From: JAVBTR01 sp031556065
GTDB taxonomy: Bacteria > Bacillota > Clostridia > Christensenellales > Aristaeellaceae
Assembly (NCBI GenBank): GCA_031556065.1
Contig: JAVBTR010000028.1
Span: forward strand, 1-30,472
Length of the DNA stretch: 30,472 bases
Reading direction: 5' to 3'
The position numbers were made by a program, and so were the translations under genes. Every line of letters starts with the position of its first letter. The stretch's first letter is position 1. A model generated the notes under the pieces. The model saw only the letters and a list, made by a program, of their open reading frames with translations. It was not told the origin of the DNA and did not search any database. This document shows positions 7,125-15,877 of the stretch, one piece after another.

Positions 7125-8636
7125 ATGGCTGAAATTAAAATGCTCAAACCCTACATCGGAGGCTGCTTTGTGGAGTCCAAAACGGAGAAGTACAATAATG
7201 TGTATAATCCCTCTACCGGTGAAGTGATCGCCAAAAGCCCTTGCTGCACCATTGATGAAGTGGAAAACGCTGTCCAGACAGCAAAGGCCGCATATCCCGC
7301 ATGGCGCGACACCCCTGTGAAGCGCCGGGCGGATCTCATGTTTAAATTGCGGGATTTGATCGAGAAAAACCTGGAAGAGTTAACCATTTTGCTGGCTACG
7401 GAAAACGGTAAAAACGTATCCGAGGCCGCGGGAGATGTGTTAAAGGCCAAGGAAATGGTGGAGCTGGCCTGCTCTGCGCCCAGTCTTTTGATGGGCGAAA
7501 GCCTGATGGATACCTCCTCCGGGTACGATACCACTCTTTATCGCGAATCCATGGGCGTTTTCGTGGGCATCGCGCCCTGGAACTTCCCCGCCATGATTCC
7601 CATGGGCTGGATGGCACCCTTGGCCATTGTTTGCGGCAACACTTACGTATTAAAGCCCGCTGGCGGCACCCCCATGACAAGCCTTCGGTTTGCGGAGCTG
7701 TATAAAGAAGCGGGCTTCCCTGATGGGGTATTGAATATAGTGCCCTGCTCCCGCAACGAGGCGGAGAGCCTCTTAAAACATCCGGACGTAAAGGGGGTTA
7801 CCTTCGTAGGCTCCACTAGCGTTGGCCTGCATGTGTATTCCACCGCGGCAGCCCATGGCAAGCGGGTTCAGGCTCTTTGCGAAGCGAAGAACCATGCCTT
7901 GGTCTTAAAGGATGCGCCCATTACCCGTACGGCGGCTGGCATTATGAATTCCTCTTTCGGCTGCGCTGGCGAACGCTGCATGGCGCTGCCTGTGGTGGTG
8001 GTGGAAGAAGAAATTGCAGATGAATTGGTCAACGAGCTTGTGCGCCTTTGCAAGGGCCAAAAGATCGGCCCCGCTTATGATAAGGCGACGGACCTGGGTC
8101 CAGTGGTAACGGCTTCCCACAAAAAGTTTGTATGTGACTGGATTCAAAAGGGTATTGACGAAGGTGCCAAGGTGGTGCTGGATGGTCGGGATGTAAAGGT
8201 CGAGGGCTACGAAGACGGCTTTTTTGTGGGCCACACGATCTTGGATCACGTAACAGAAGAAATGACCGTAGGGCAAAACGAAATTTTCGGCCCGGTGCTT
8301 TGCATCAAGCGGGTGAAGAGCTTTGAAGAGGGCCTTGAACTGATGAACCGCAACCCCTTTGCCAATGGCTCCGTGATCTTTACCCAGAGCGGCCATTATG
8401 CCCGTGAATTCGCCAAACGTACCGACGGCGGTATGGTTGGCGTAAATGTAGGTATTCCGGTGCCCATGGGCGTGTTCCCCTTCAGCGGACACAAAAAGTC
8501 CTTCTTTGGGGATCTCCATTGCCATGGCAAGGATGCTTTCCGCTTCTTTACCGAGACCAAGTGCGTTACCACCCGCTGGTTCGATGAAGAAGAAAAGAAA
8601 AAGACAGCTGTCAACACCTGGGACGGATCATTATAA
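7125..8636 (+). CDS. iolA: Methylmalonate/malonate-semialdehyde dehydrogenase (CoA-acylating)
   Basis: A 503-residue aldehyde dehydrogenase of the MMSDH type. It oxidises malonate semialdehyde with NAD and CoA to acetyl-CoA and CO2, the last step of inositol breakdown. The NAD-binding G-I-A-P-W-N-F-P (148-155) and the nucleophile Cys in A-G-E-R-C (C285) are visible. The segment E-A-K-N-H-A stands where ordinary aldehyde dehydrogenases carry the general-base Glu, as expected for the CoA-dependent class. The C-terminal I-P-V-P-M-G-V-F-P-F-S-G motif is typical. The ATG at 7125 follows AGGAAGAGG. The length is normal for the family. Confidence 0.93.
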   Translation: MAEIKMLKPYIGGCFVESKTEKYNNVYNPSTGEVIAKSPCCTIDEVENAVQTAKAAYPAWRDTPVKRRADLMFKLRDLIEKNLEELTILLATENGKNVSEAAGDVLKAKEMVELACSAPSLLMGESLMDTSSGYDTTLYRESMGVFVGIAPWNFPAMIPMGWMAPLAIVCGNTYVLKPAGGTPMTSLRFAELYKEAGFPDGVLNIVPCSRNEAESLLKHPDVKGVTFVGSTSVGLHVYSTAAAHGKRVQALCEAKNHALVLKDAPITRTAAGIMNSSFGCAGERCMALPVVVVEEEIADELVNELVRLCKGQKIGPAYDKATDLGPVVTASHKKFVCDWIQKGIDEGAKVVLDGRDVKVEGYEDGFFVGHTILDHVTEEMTVGQNEIFGPVLCIKRVKSFEEGLELMNRNPFANGSVIFTQSGHYAREFAKRTDGGMVGVNVGIPVPMGVFPFSGHKKSFFGDLHCHGKDAFRFFTETKCVTTRWFDEEEKKKTAVNTWDGSL

Positions 8637-8657
8637 TTTTTAAGGGGGAAACTTTTT

Positions 8658-9686
8658 ATGAAAAAGCTTAAGATTGGTATCATTGGCGCAGGTCGTATCG
8701 GCAATGTTCACGCGGAATCTATCACCTTTCATATTCCCGAAGCGGAAGTTTTAATGGTTTCCGATCCCGATGTGAAAAAGGCTAACGATTTGGCTGCAAG
8801 GCTTTCTATTCCCACCGCCACGGCGGATTATATGGATATTATCTTAAACCCCGAGATCGATGCGGTGCTGGTTTGCTCGCCTACCAATACCCATGCGGAT
8901 ATTTCCGTTCTGGCGGCCAATAACAAAAAGCATATTTTCTGCGAAAAGCCTATTGATCTGACTATTGCCAAGATTCTGGCCGCCAAGAAGGCTGCTGATG
9001 ACAACCATGTAAAAATGCAGATTGGCTTTAACCGTCGTTTTGACCATAATCATGGCCGTGTGCAGCAGCTTGCCAAGAGCGGCGCTTTGGGCAAGGTGGA
9101 AGTGGTGAAAATCACTTCCAGGGACCCGGAACCCCCTTCTGCCGAATACGCGGCAGCCAGCGGCGGCCTATTCATCGACATGATGATTCACGATTTTGAT
9201 ATGGCTCAGTTCTTGGCAGGCAGCCCTGCAGTAGAAGTGTACGCCAAAGGTGCCGTGCTGGTGGACCCGGCTATTGGCGAAGCGGGCGATGTGGATACTG
9301 CCATTGTGACGTTGACCTTTGAAAATGGCGCTGTGGGCGTGATTGACAATTCCCGCCGTGCTGCCTATGGTTACGACCAGAGGGTAGAAGTGTTTGGAGA
9401 ATTGGGCATGGCTGCCGGGGAAAACGATGGGGATACCACCGTGCGTGTTTCCACCGCTTCTGGCGTTGTGTCCGATAAGCCCCAGTATTTCTTCTTAGAA
9501 CGCTACATGGGTTCCTTTGTGGCGGAAATGAAGGCCTTTATCGCGGCCATCGTTAACGATACGGAAGTGCCTGTAACCGCCCGGGACGGCTTGTCCCCTG
9601 TGGTATTGGCTATGGCTGCGAAGAAATCTTACCTTGAAAAGCGTCCGGTAACCGTAAAGGAAATTCTGGAGGCTGAAAATGCCTGA
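8658..9686 (+). CDS. iolG: Inositol 2-dehydrogenase, Gfo/Idh/MocA family
   Basis: A 342-residue NAD-dependent oxidoreductase that converts myo-inositol to 2-keto-myo-inositol (scyllo-inosose), the first step of the pathway. The N-terminal Rossmann motif is G-I-I-G-A-G-R-I-G. The catalytic set expected from B. subtilis IolG is present: K97 in F-C-E-K-P, D174 and H178 in D-M-M-I-H-D. The ATG at 8658 follows AAGGGGGAAA. The 3' end overlaps iolB by 8 bases, and the iolB ribosome binding site (TGGAGG) lies inside iolG, so the two are translationally coupled. Related family members can act on scyllo- or chiro-inositol. Context favours myo-inositol. Confidence 0.93.
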   Translation: MKKLKIGIIGAGRIGNVHAESITFHIPEAEVLMVSDPDVKKANDLAARLSIPTATADYMDIILNPEIDAVLVCSPTNTHADISVLAANNKKHIFCEKPIDLTIAKILAAKKAADDNHVKMQIGFNRRFDHNHGRVQQLAKSGALGKVEVVKITSRDPEPPSAEYAAASGGLFIDMMIHDFDMAQFLAGSPAVEVYAKGAVLVDPAIGEAGDVDTAIVTLTFENGAVGVIDNSRRAAYGYDQRVEVFGELGMAAGENDGDTTVRVSTASGVVSDKPQYFFLERYMGSFVAEMKAFIAAIVNDTEVPVTARDGLSPVVLAMAAKKSYLEKRPVTVKEILEAENA

Positions 9687-10476
9687 TATCTATCGCGCGG
9701 GAAAAGAGCACGCCTTTGGCTACACACCTATTGCCAATTTAAAAGGCGAAATGATGATGGATTTCGGCGTCTGGCGCATGAAAAAGGGCGACAGCTTTAC
9801 CGATGAAGCGCCTCTTGAAAAAGCGTATTTGCTGGTTTACGGCCAGGTTGAAGTGACCATTGGCGATGAAACCCGTGTTCTTGAACGTGAAAACTGCTTT
9901 GATATCGGCTGTGTGGCCATCCATGGAGATAAAAACACAGCCATATCCTTGCGCGCCTTGGGTGAAGACAGCGAATTATGCGTGATGCGCACCGAAAACG
10001 AAACGGCTTTTGGGGTTTATTGGTATGAGTCGGAAGACACAAAAGATGAGTACCGTGGTGCTGGGCTGATGAACGATACCTCTACCAGAATTGTTCGCAC
10101 GATTTTCGATAAGAAAAACGCACCCTATGCCAACCTGGTATTGGGGGAAGTGATCGGCTTCCCGGGCAAATGGTCCAGCTATCCGCCTCACCATCACCCC
10201 CAGCCGGAAATATACTACTACAAAACCAACCCGGAAAACGGCTTTGGCTATGCGGAACTGGGTGAAGAGGTATTAAAGGTTCATCAAAACGATACGGTGT
10301 TTATTCGCCCAGGTCTTACCCACCCTCATTGTACCCCTCCGGGCTATGCTCTTTGGTATTTGTGGGTGATCCGCCATTTGGATGGAAATCCGTATATTAC
10401 GCCGGAGTTCGTTTCGGAGCATAACTGGGTGCAAGAAAAGGATGCGGTCTATTGGCCTCAAAGGAAGGATACATAA
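9679..10476 (+). CDS. iolB: 5-deoxy-glucuronate isomerase
   Basis: A 265-residue bicupin protein of the KduI/IolB family. It isomerises 5-deoxy-D-glucuronate to 2-deoxy-5-keto-D-gluconate, linking IolD to IolC. The C-terminal cupin carries the metal ligands: the His cluster Y-P-P-H-H-H-P-Q-P-E (H171-H173, E177) and a later His in L-T-H-P-H (H215/H217). The length is close to B. subtilis IolB. The start overlaps iolG by 8 bases and its stop overlaps the iolD start by one base (TAATG), so it sits in a coupled block of three genes. Confidence 0.93.
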   Translation: MPDIYRAGKEHAFGYTPIANLKGEMMMDFGVWRMKKGDSFTDEAPLEKAYLLVYGQVEVTIGDETRVLERENCFDIGCVAIHGDKNTAISLRALGEDSELCVMRTENETAFGVYWYESEDTKDEYRGAGLMNDTSTRIVRTIFDKKNAPYANLVLGEVIGFPGKWSSYPPHHHPQPEIYYYKTNPENGFGYAELGEEVLKVHQNDTVFIRPGLTHPHCTPPGYALWYLWVIRHLDGNPYITPEFVSEHNWVQEKDAVYWPQRKDT

Positions 10477-12329
10477 TGAAACGTATTCGATTGACAATGG
10501 CCCAGGCACTGGTGCGTTTTCTAGATGCCCAGTATGTTGAACTGGATGGCATTGAAACCAAGTATGTAAATAACCTGTTCGGGGTGTTTGGCCACGGCTG
10601 CGTCTGTGGTGTAGGCCAGGCCCTTTCCCAGGGCGGTCATCAGATTCGCTTTTTGCAGGGCAAGAACGAGCAGAATATGGCTATGGCGGCTATTGGCTTT
10701 GCCAAGCAAAAGAACCGTCGGGAAATTATCCCCTGCGTGTCCTCTATTGGCCCCGGCGCCATGAACATGGTCACGGCAGCAGGCTGTGCAACGGCTAACC
10801 GGATTCCCCTTTTGCTTTTGCCGGGGGATACCTTTGCTTGCCGTCAGCCCGATCCGGTTTTGCAGCAGGCTGAATTCTTCGATAGCTTTTCATCCACTGT
10901 AACCGATGCCTTTAAAGGCGTGTGCCACTATTGGGATCGTATCCAAAGGCCGGAGCAATTGATGACAGCCGCCATCCATGCCATGCGGGTTTTAACAGAC
11001 CCTGCGGATACCGGCGCGGTATGCCTGGCTCTGCCACAGGATGTGGAAGGGGAAGCTTACGATTACCCGGAGAATTTCTTTCAAAAGCGCCTGTGGCATT
11101 TGGACAGGCGGCCTATGAGTGAGAGCCAGCTGCAAAGAGCTGTGCAAATGATTAAAAGCGCCAAGCGGCCCCTTGTTATTTGCGGCGGCGGCGTGCGTTA
11201 TTCGGAAGCCGGTCAGGCTCTTCAGGCATTTTGCGAAAACCATGGGATTCCCTTTGGAGAAACCCAGGCAGGCAAAGGCACTGTGTCCTGGGAACATCCT
11301 TTAAACCTTGGAGGCATTGGCGTAACCGGCGGAAAGGCTGCTAACGTGATCGCTAAAACAGCGGATTTAATCGTTGCCGTTGGCACTCGTTTAACGGATT
11401 TTACCACCTGCTCCAAATGGCTGTTTAAGGAAGACGCTAAGGTGCTTTCCATTAACATTTGCCCCTTTGACGCGGTGAAGATGAGCGGCGAACCCATTGT
11501 AGCGGATGCGCGGGAAGCCCTGGTGGCACTCAATGCAGCCTTGAAGGATTACTACGCGGATTTTACCGCCGATATCGAAACCGCAAAAAAAGAATGGAAC
11601 GCCATTGTGGACGAATATTATGCCCTGAAAGAAGAAAAGGGGCTTCCCCAGACAAGGGCGTTAGGCGAAATTAACCGCTTTATGCAGTCGGGGGATGTGG
11701 CTGTGGGCTCTTCTGGCAGCTTGCCGGGGGATATGCAACGGCTTTGGCGCTCCGGCAACAAAGATACCTATCATATGGAATACGGTTTTTCCAATATGGG
11801 CTATGAAATTAACGGCGCGGTTGGGGTGAAAATGGCTTGTCCCGAAAACGAGGTCTATGCTTTCTTCGGTGATGGCACCTACTTGATGGCCCATTCTGAA
11901 ATGGTAACGGCGCTGCAAGAAGGGATTCGCGTGCACTTTTGCCTGTTCGACAATTCTGGCTGGGGCTGCATTGAAAACCTGCAGAACAACCAAGGCAACG
12001 ATACCTTTGGCACGGTGTTCCGCATGCGCAATGAAAAAACGGGTGAATTGGATGGGGCCATTATGCCTCTGGATTTTAAAAAGTCTGCCGAGGGCTATGG
12101 GCTGAAAGCCTATACCATTCATACCGTACAAGAGCTTCAAGCGGCCCTTAAAGACGCTCTTACCCAGGATAAGCCTGTTTTGTACGATATTAAAGTGCTG
12201 CCGGGTACCATGACACCGGGTTTTGAAAACTGGTGGCGCGTGGGCGTGGCGGAGGTTTCCACCCAGGAACGGGTACAGGAAGCCTACCGTCAAATGCAGG
12301 CAAACATTCAATCCACATGGGATATGTAA
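10476..12329 (+). CDS. iolD: 3D-(3,5/4)-trihydroxycyclohexane-1,2-dione hydrolase (ThDP-dependent)
   Basis: A 617-residue thiamine-diphosphate enzyme of the acetolactate-synthase superfamily. IolD opens the inositol-derived ring to give 5-deoxy-glucuronate. The N-terminal Pyr domain has the activating Glu (E65 in G-K-N-E-Q-N), a central domain follows, and the C-terminal PP domain has the ThDP/Mg motif starting G465-D466-G467 and ending at N493. The start at 10476 overlaps the iolB stop (TAATG) and has AAGGAAGG upstream. An in-frame start at 10452 would overlap iolB more and lacks a ribosome binding site. The length is near the usual 630-640 residues. Confidence 0.94.
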   Translation: MKRIRLTMAQALVRFLDAQYVELDGIETKYVNNLFGVFGHGCVCGVGQALSQGGHQIRFLQGKNEQNMAMAAIGFAKQKNRREIIPCVSSIGPGAMNMVTAAGCATANRIPLLLLPGDTFACRQPDPVLQQAEFFDSFSSTVTDAFKGVCHYWDRIQRPEQLMTAAIHAMRVLTDPADTGAVCLALPQDVEGEAYDYPENFFQKRLWHLDRRPMSESQLQRAVQMIKSAKRPLVICGGGVRYSEAGQALQAFCENHGIPFGETQAGKGTVSWEHPLNLGGIGVTGGKAANVIAKTADLIVAVGTRLTDFTTCSKWLFKEDAKVLSINICPFDAVKMSGEPIVADAREALVALNAALKDYYADFTADIETAKKEWNAIVDEYYALKEEKGLPQTRALGEINRFMQSGDVAVGSSGSLPGDMQRLWRSGNKDTYHMEYGFSNMGYEINGAVGVKMACPENEVYAFFGDGTYLMAHSEMVTALQEGIRVHFCLFDNSGWGCIENLQNNQGNDTFGTVFRMRNEKTGELDGAIMPLDFKKSAEGYGLKAYTIHTVQELQAALKDALTQDKPVLYDIKVLPGTMTPGFENWWRVGVAEVSTQERVQEAYRQMQANIQSTWDM

Positions 12330-12349
12330 AAGATTTGGAGGAAAGTAGC

Positions 12350-13246
12350 ATGCTTGATTCTAAAAAAGTAAAATTGGCTATCGCCCCTATCGGCTGGACC
12401 AACGACGATCTGCCTGATCTGGGCGGCGAAAACACCTTTGAGCAGTGCATCAGCGAAATGGCGTTGGCAGGTTTTAAGGGCAGCGAAATTGGCAACAAGT
12501 ATCCCCAGGACCCTGCAGTGCTCAAACATTATTTAGATGTCCGCGGGCTGCAAATTTGCAATGCATGGTTTTCCAGCCTTTTCACCAGCGAACCCTACGA
12601 GGTAACTGAAAAAGCATTTATCGCCCACCGGGACCGTTTAAATGCGCTGGGTGCGAAGGTCATCGGTGCCAGCGAACAGGGCAACTCCATTCAGGGCAAG
12701 GCCTTGAATATTTTCGGAGCGGATAAGCCTGTTTATACCAAGGAACAGTGGAAGGCAGTCTGCGAAGGCTACAACAAGCTGGGCAAGCTGGCTAAGGATG
12801 TTGGCATGACGCTGACCATCCACCACCACATGGGTACCGGCATTCAAACCGCTGAGGAAATTGATATGCTCATGGAAATGACGGACCCGGATTTGGTTTA
12901 CTTGCTGTTCGATTCTGGCCATCTGACGTTTGCAGGCATCGATCCTATGCCGGTTCTTAAAAAGTATGTTCACCGGATTCGCCATGTGCATCTGAAGGAT
13001 GTGCGGCTTCAGATTCGGGACAAGGCCCAGCAAGAGGGCTGGAGCTTCCTGGAAGCGGTTCGGGCCGGGGTGTTTACCGTACCGGGAGACGGCGATGTGG
13101 ATTTCGCGCCAATTTTTGATGTGCTGGCAAATGAAGGCTACGAGGGCTGGGTTGTGGTTGAAGCGGAACAGGATCCCGCCAAGGCCAATCCCTTCGAATA
13201 CGCTGCGAAGGCCCGAAAATATATAGCGGAAAAAACAGGGCTATAA
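12350..13246 (+). CDS. iolE: Myo-inosose-2 dehydratase
   Basis: A 298-residue TIM-barrel protein of the AP-endonuclease-2/xylose-isomerase-like family. IolE removes water from 2-keto-myo-inositol, acting between IolG and IolD. Metal- and substrate-binding motifs are in order: I-H-H-H-M-G-T-G (157-164), F-D-S-G-H (187-191), H-V-H-L-K-D (212-217) and V-V-V-E-A-E-Q-D near the end. The N-terminal P-I-G-W-T-N-D-D is typical of IolE. The ATG at 12350 follows a strong GGAGGAAAG, 20 bases after the iolD stop. A frame open further upstream would run into iolD and was not chosen. Confidence 0.94.
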   Translation: MLDSKKVKLAIAPIGWTNDDLPDLGGENTFEQCISEMALAGFKGSEIGNKYPQDPAVLKHYLDVRGLQICNAWFSSLFTSEPYEVTEKAFIAHRDRLNALGAKVIGASEQGNSIQGKALNIFGADKPVYTKEQWKAVCEGYNKLGKLAKDVGMTLTIHHHMGTGIQTAEEIDMLMEMTDPDLVYLLFDSGHLTFAGIDPMPVLKKYVHRIRHVHLKDVRLQIRDKAQQEGWSFLEAVRAGVFTVPGDGDVDFAPIFDVLANEGYEGWVVVEAEQDPAKANPFEYAAKARKYIAEKTGL

Positions 13247-13517
13247 TAAAACGGGATACATAAGGGACGAAATTCCTTATGCGGGTATGGGCAGAGCCCA
13301 TGGTTCCTATTGAAATACGGAAGCATAACCCAGGTCAAAACAGCGCAGTGTATTTTGATACAGACTTATATGCAGGACGTTGCTGCCTTTTAAGTCTGTA
13401 CTAAAAATCGCTGCGCTCCCTTGGCCTGGGCATTGCTTTTTAGCAGGCCACGTTGGGCTTCCCTCAAACCCAGCAAAGGGTTATGCCCTTTGCAATCCCA
13501 CCATTTTGAGGTGCGAA
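13247..13517. repeat. Hairpin-rich 271-base gap inside the iol unit
   Basis: This is the only long gap in the unit and no convincing gene lies in it. It holds a series of inverted repeats: CATAAGG/CCTTATG (13259-13281), ATGGGC/GCCCAT with loop AGA (13287-13301), TACAGACTTA/TAAGTCTGTA around a 22-nt loop (13359-13400), TGGCCTG/CAGGCCA (13422-13450) and GCAAAGGG/CCCTTTGC with loop TTATG (13473-13493). None has a proper T tract. The reading frame of the next gene stays open back to 13380, but the ribosome binding site at 13508 places its start at 13518. It resembles an inserted palindromic repeat, and its modules differ in sequence from those at the window ends. Confidence 0.7.
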
Positions 13518-14456
13518 ATGCTTACATTAAATGATCTATCCCTTTCCACCATGTGGAATTACCCCCATGCTAAAAGCGGCGGGGAAATGGTGGATTCTAT
13601 TACTGCCATGGGGTTTGGGCAAATTGAATTTAACTATCAGGTAAAGGGTGAATTTATCCCTGCTATTGAAGACCGCATTAAAGAGGGGAAGGTACGGGCC
13701 TCCAGCATTCATAACGTCTTTCCCAAGGTAGCCGATGAACGGTTTAATACCGACTCGGTTCTTTTAGGCTTCCAGGACGAGGTCCTTCGGAGGGAAGCGG
13801 TGCGCCTATCTCAATGCAGCATCGATTGGGCGGCCAAACTGGGCGCCAAGGCAGTTGTTTTTCACCCAACAGAAGTGCCCTTGGAGCCTATGGCTTTTGA
13901 TCGGCCCCTTAAGTATCTGATCAGCCAAGATAAGCAAAACACAGAAGAATACCGGGCTGTTTTTCAAAAGCTGCTGGTAGCGCGGCAAGCGCAGCCTTAT
14001 TTGGACGCGCTTAAAAGAAGCCTTGAAGAATTGTGTGAATATGTTGTTCAAAAGGGTTACCAGGTCTATTTGGGCATGGAAAACCGTTCCATGTGTCACC
14101 AAATTCCCATTTACCCGGAGTTTGAAGCCATTATGAAGGATTTTTCCGGCAGCCCCGTAAAGCTTTGGTTTGATACGGGCCACGGTATCATGATGAAAGA
14201 AATCGGCCTGCAAGCATGGCCCCTAAGACCGGAAATTCAAAAAGAAATCGTTGGCGTGCATATCCATGACGCGGCCAAGGGCCGTGATCACTTCCCGCCT
14301 GGCATGCTTGATGGGGATGTGCTGGCTCCTTATATGGACATTATTTTAAACGCGCCCATCAAGGTACTGGAACTTTCTAGCCGCTATCCCGCAAAGGATA
14401 TTGTAAAAGGCGCGAACGCCTTGATTGCCCTTGAACTGCTGCTCACGCAAAGGTAA
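13518..14456 (+). CDS. TIM-barrel sugar phosphate isomerase/epimerase-like protein
   Basis: A 312-residue protein of the AP-endonuclease-2/xylose-isomerase-like fold, the family of IolE, IolI, IolH and several ketose epimerases. The usual metal ligands are visible in order: Glu in G-M-E-N-R, Asp and His in F-D-T-G-H, His in V-H-I-H-D and a late Glu in V-L-E-L-S-S. The ATG at 13518 follows GAGGTG. A longer frame would include the repeat tract upstream. It lies on the iol strand but is separated from iolE by a hairpin tract, and ends 11 bases before the convergent isomerase gene. It could be an inosose isomerase (IolI role), an accessory inositol epimerase, or serve the neighbouring sugar operon. 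The sequence does not decide. Confidence 0.75.
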   Translation: MLTLNDLSLSTMWNYPHAKSGGEMVDSITAMGFGQIEFNYQVKGEFIPAIEDRIKEGKVRASSIHNVFPKVADERFNTDSVLLGFQDEVLRREAVRLSQCSIDWAAKLGAKAVVFHPTEVPLEPMAFDRPLKYLISQDKQNTEEYRAVFQKLLVARQAQPYLDALKRSLEELCEYVVQKGYQVYLGMENRSMCHQIPIYPEFEAIMKDFSGSPVKLWFDTGHGIMMKEIGLQAWPLRPEIQKEIVGVHIHDAAKGRDHFPPGMLDGDVLAPYMDIILNAPIKVLELSSRYPAKDIVKGANALIALELLLTQR

Positions 14457-14467
14457 GGCGCTTTTTG

Positions 14468-15877
14468 TTAGCTGAGTTCGTTATGGCGGTACACTTCAAC
14501 GTTCATATATTTGCTCATGGCTTCCTGGAGAATATCCGCCACATGGCCCCGAACAAAACACACATGGTGTTCAAAGCCATTATCGCAAATATAGCGCATC
14601 AGCTTTTGCAGGCCCTTCACCCGGCAGCCTGCCACGCCGCCCTTGGTGGGAATGGCCTCGGCCATAAATTCGCCCTGGCCAACGTACATTTTCATAACAC
14701 CCTTGCAATCGTCTGTGGTGACGCGGATAAAGGTCATAGGCCCCTCTGACACTTGAGCTTTGCAGGCGCCAAAGGTGCATTCCTTGCCTAGCGTGGAGCC
14801 CAGTACATCCAGGCATTCAATTTCCAGTTCAGGGGCCTTGAAAAAGGATTTAGGGAAGTTGGAGCAGTGAAGGGAAATGCAGGCATCCCGGTCGTCGCCG
14901 ATGTTGTTGTTCCAATCCATCAGCGCTGGGGCTGAACCGGCAGCCAATTGGGCGGCCAGCATGCTTACCGCGCCGGTGACATCGCTTTCGCAGGCGCTGG
15001 GCTTGCCCTTATCCCCCATCATGCTCATGCCAAGGCAAGCAGCGCAGCCATAGTTGTTTTCCAAGCTATCCCAGCACTGAACAGTGCTGGCTTGGCAATC
15101 TAAATCAGAAACGAATTGCTCCATAGCCAGGCAGAGCTTGGCCTGCTTTACAATTTTTGAATCCTCGATATATTCGGGAATCTTGCCATAAGCGCGGATT
15201 TCCTTTTCTTTTGCTGATGTATCGGTGATTTTTTCCGCCGCGGCAATCACTTCGCTAAGGTCTACCGTCTGCACGCTGATATGGTGCTTTTGCAATATTT
15301 TTTCGGAATAGCGCACGGTGTTAAAAGCCACAGGCCGTGCCCCCAGCATGGCGATGCGGGAGCCGCGAAGGCCGGTTACCACATTGCAGATGCCCGCGAA
15401 GCGCTTTACGTCTTCTTCGAATTCGGGACTATTGATTTTGCAGGTGTGCAAGGTGGTCTGGGTGTATTTGATGTTGCGCTGATATAGGTTATTGCAAAGG
15501 GAGATTTTGCCGCAGAAGGCATCCCGGCGGTTGGCCATATCCAGTTTACCGAAATCGTCGTCGCAGGCCTGGATCAAAATCGGCACGTTAAGCCCTGCCC
15601 GATCAATTGCTTCCGCAACGCCTAATTCTTCGCCAAAGTTGGGCAGCACACAGATAATGCCGGAAATTTCATCCGCGTTGGCTTTAAAAAGCTGGGCGCA
15701 AGTTTTGGCTTCGTCTAAGGTGAGAACCGCACCTAAATGGGTATCGGCTTCGGAAACCATGATGTAGCCATAACCCAGCTTATCTAAGAGCGTGGTTATC
15801 TCTTCCCGGGCGGTTTTCACCAAGTGGGAAGGGAAAAAACTCCTGGTGGTAACAATAACACCAAATGTAGGTTTCAT
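14468..15877 (-). CDS. L-fucose/L-arabinose isomerase-like aldose isomerase
   Basis: A 469-residue protein of the FucI/AraA-like superfamily, whose members interconvert aldoses and ketoses with Mn2+. The metal triad can be placed: E297 in A-C-E-S-D, D321 in M-D-W-N-N-N, 24 residues later as in E. coli FucI (E337/D361), and H445 in V-R-G-H. The protein is cysteine-rich, but the cysteines are not clustered in a zinc pattern. The start overlaps the kinase stop by one base (TAATG). It is the last gene of the transketolase-kinase-isomerase operon and should make the ketose that the kinase phosphorylates. The substrate is unknown. D-apiose, a pentose, a deoxyhexose or sulfoquinovose are possibilities, with a pentose favoured by context. 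Confidence 0.82.
   Translation of the reverse strand: MKPTFGVIVTTRSFFPSHLVKTAREEITTLLDKLGYGYIMVSEADTHLGAVLTLDEAKTCAQLFKANADEISGIICVLPNFGEELGVAEAIDRAGLNVPILIQACDDDFGKLDMANRRDAFCGKISLCNNLYQRNIKYTQTTLHTCKINSPEFEEDVKRFAGICNVVTGLRGSRIAMLGARPVAFNTVRYSEKILQKHHISVQTVDLSEVIAAAEKITDTSAKEKEIRAYGKIPEYIEDSKIVKQAKLCLAMEQFVSDLDCQASTVQCWDSLENNYGCAACLGMSMMGDKGKPSACESDVTGAVSMLAAQLAAGSAPALMDWNNNIGDDRDACISLHCSNFPKSFFKAPELEIECLDVLGSTLGKECTFGACKAQVSEGPMTFIRVTTDDCKGVMKMYVGQGEFMAEAIPTKGGVAGCRVKGLQKLMRYICDNGFEHHVCFVRGHVADILQEAMSKYMNVEVYRHNELS

Noticed and set aside
7905..8525. Open frame of 206 codons antisense to iolA
   Set aside because: A long shadow frame caused by codon bias on the opposite strand. iolA is full length and well matched.
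11661..12311. Open frame of 216 codons antisense to iolD
   Set aside because: Same reason: it lies fully inside iolD and resembles no protein family.
13380..13517. N-terminal extension of the TIM-barrel protein back to 13380
   Set aside because: The codons run through the inverted repeats, give a sequence unlike the family, and a good ribosome binding site precedes the ATG at 13518.
14468..15877. Isomerase called as L-arabinose isomerase AraA because of the nearby arabinofuranosidase
   Set aside because: The metal spacing fits the FucI-like group, no AraD-type epimerase is nearby, and the kinase is glycerol-kinase-like rather than AraB-like.
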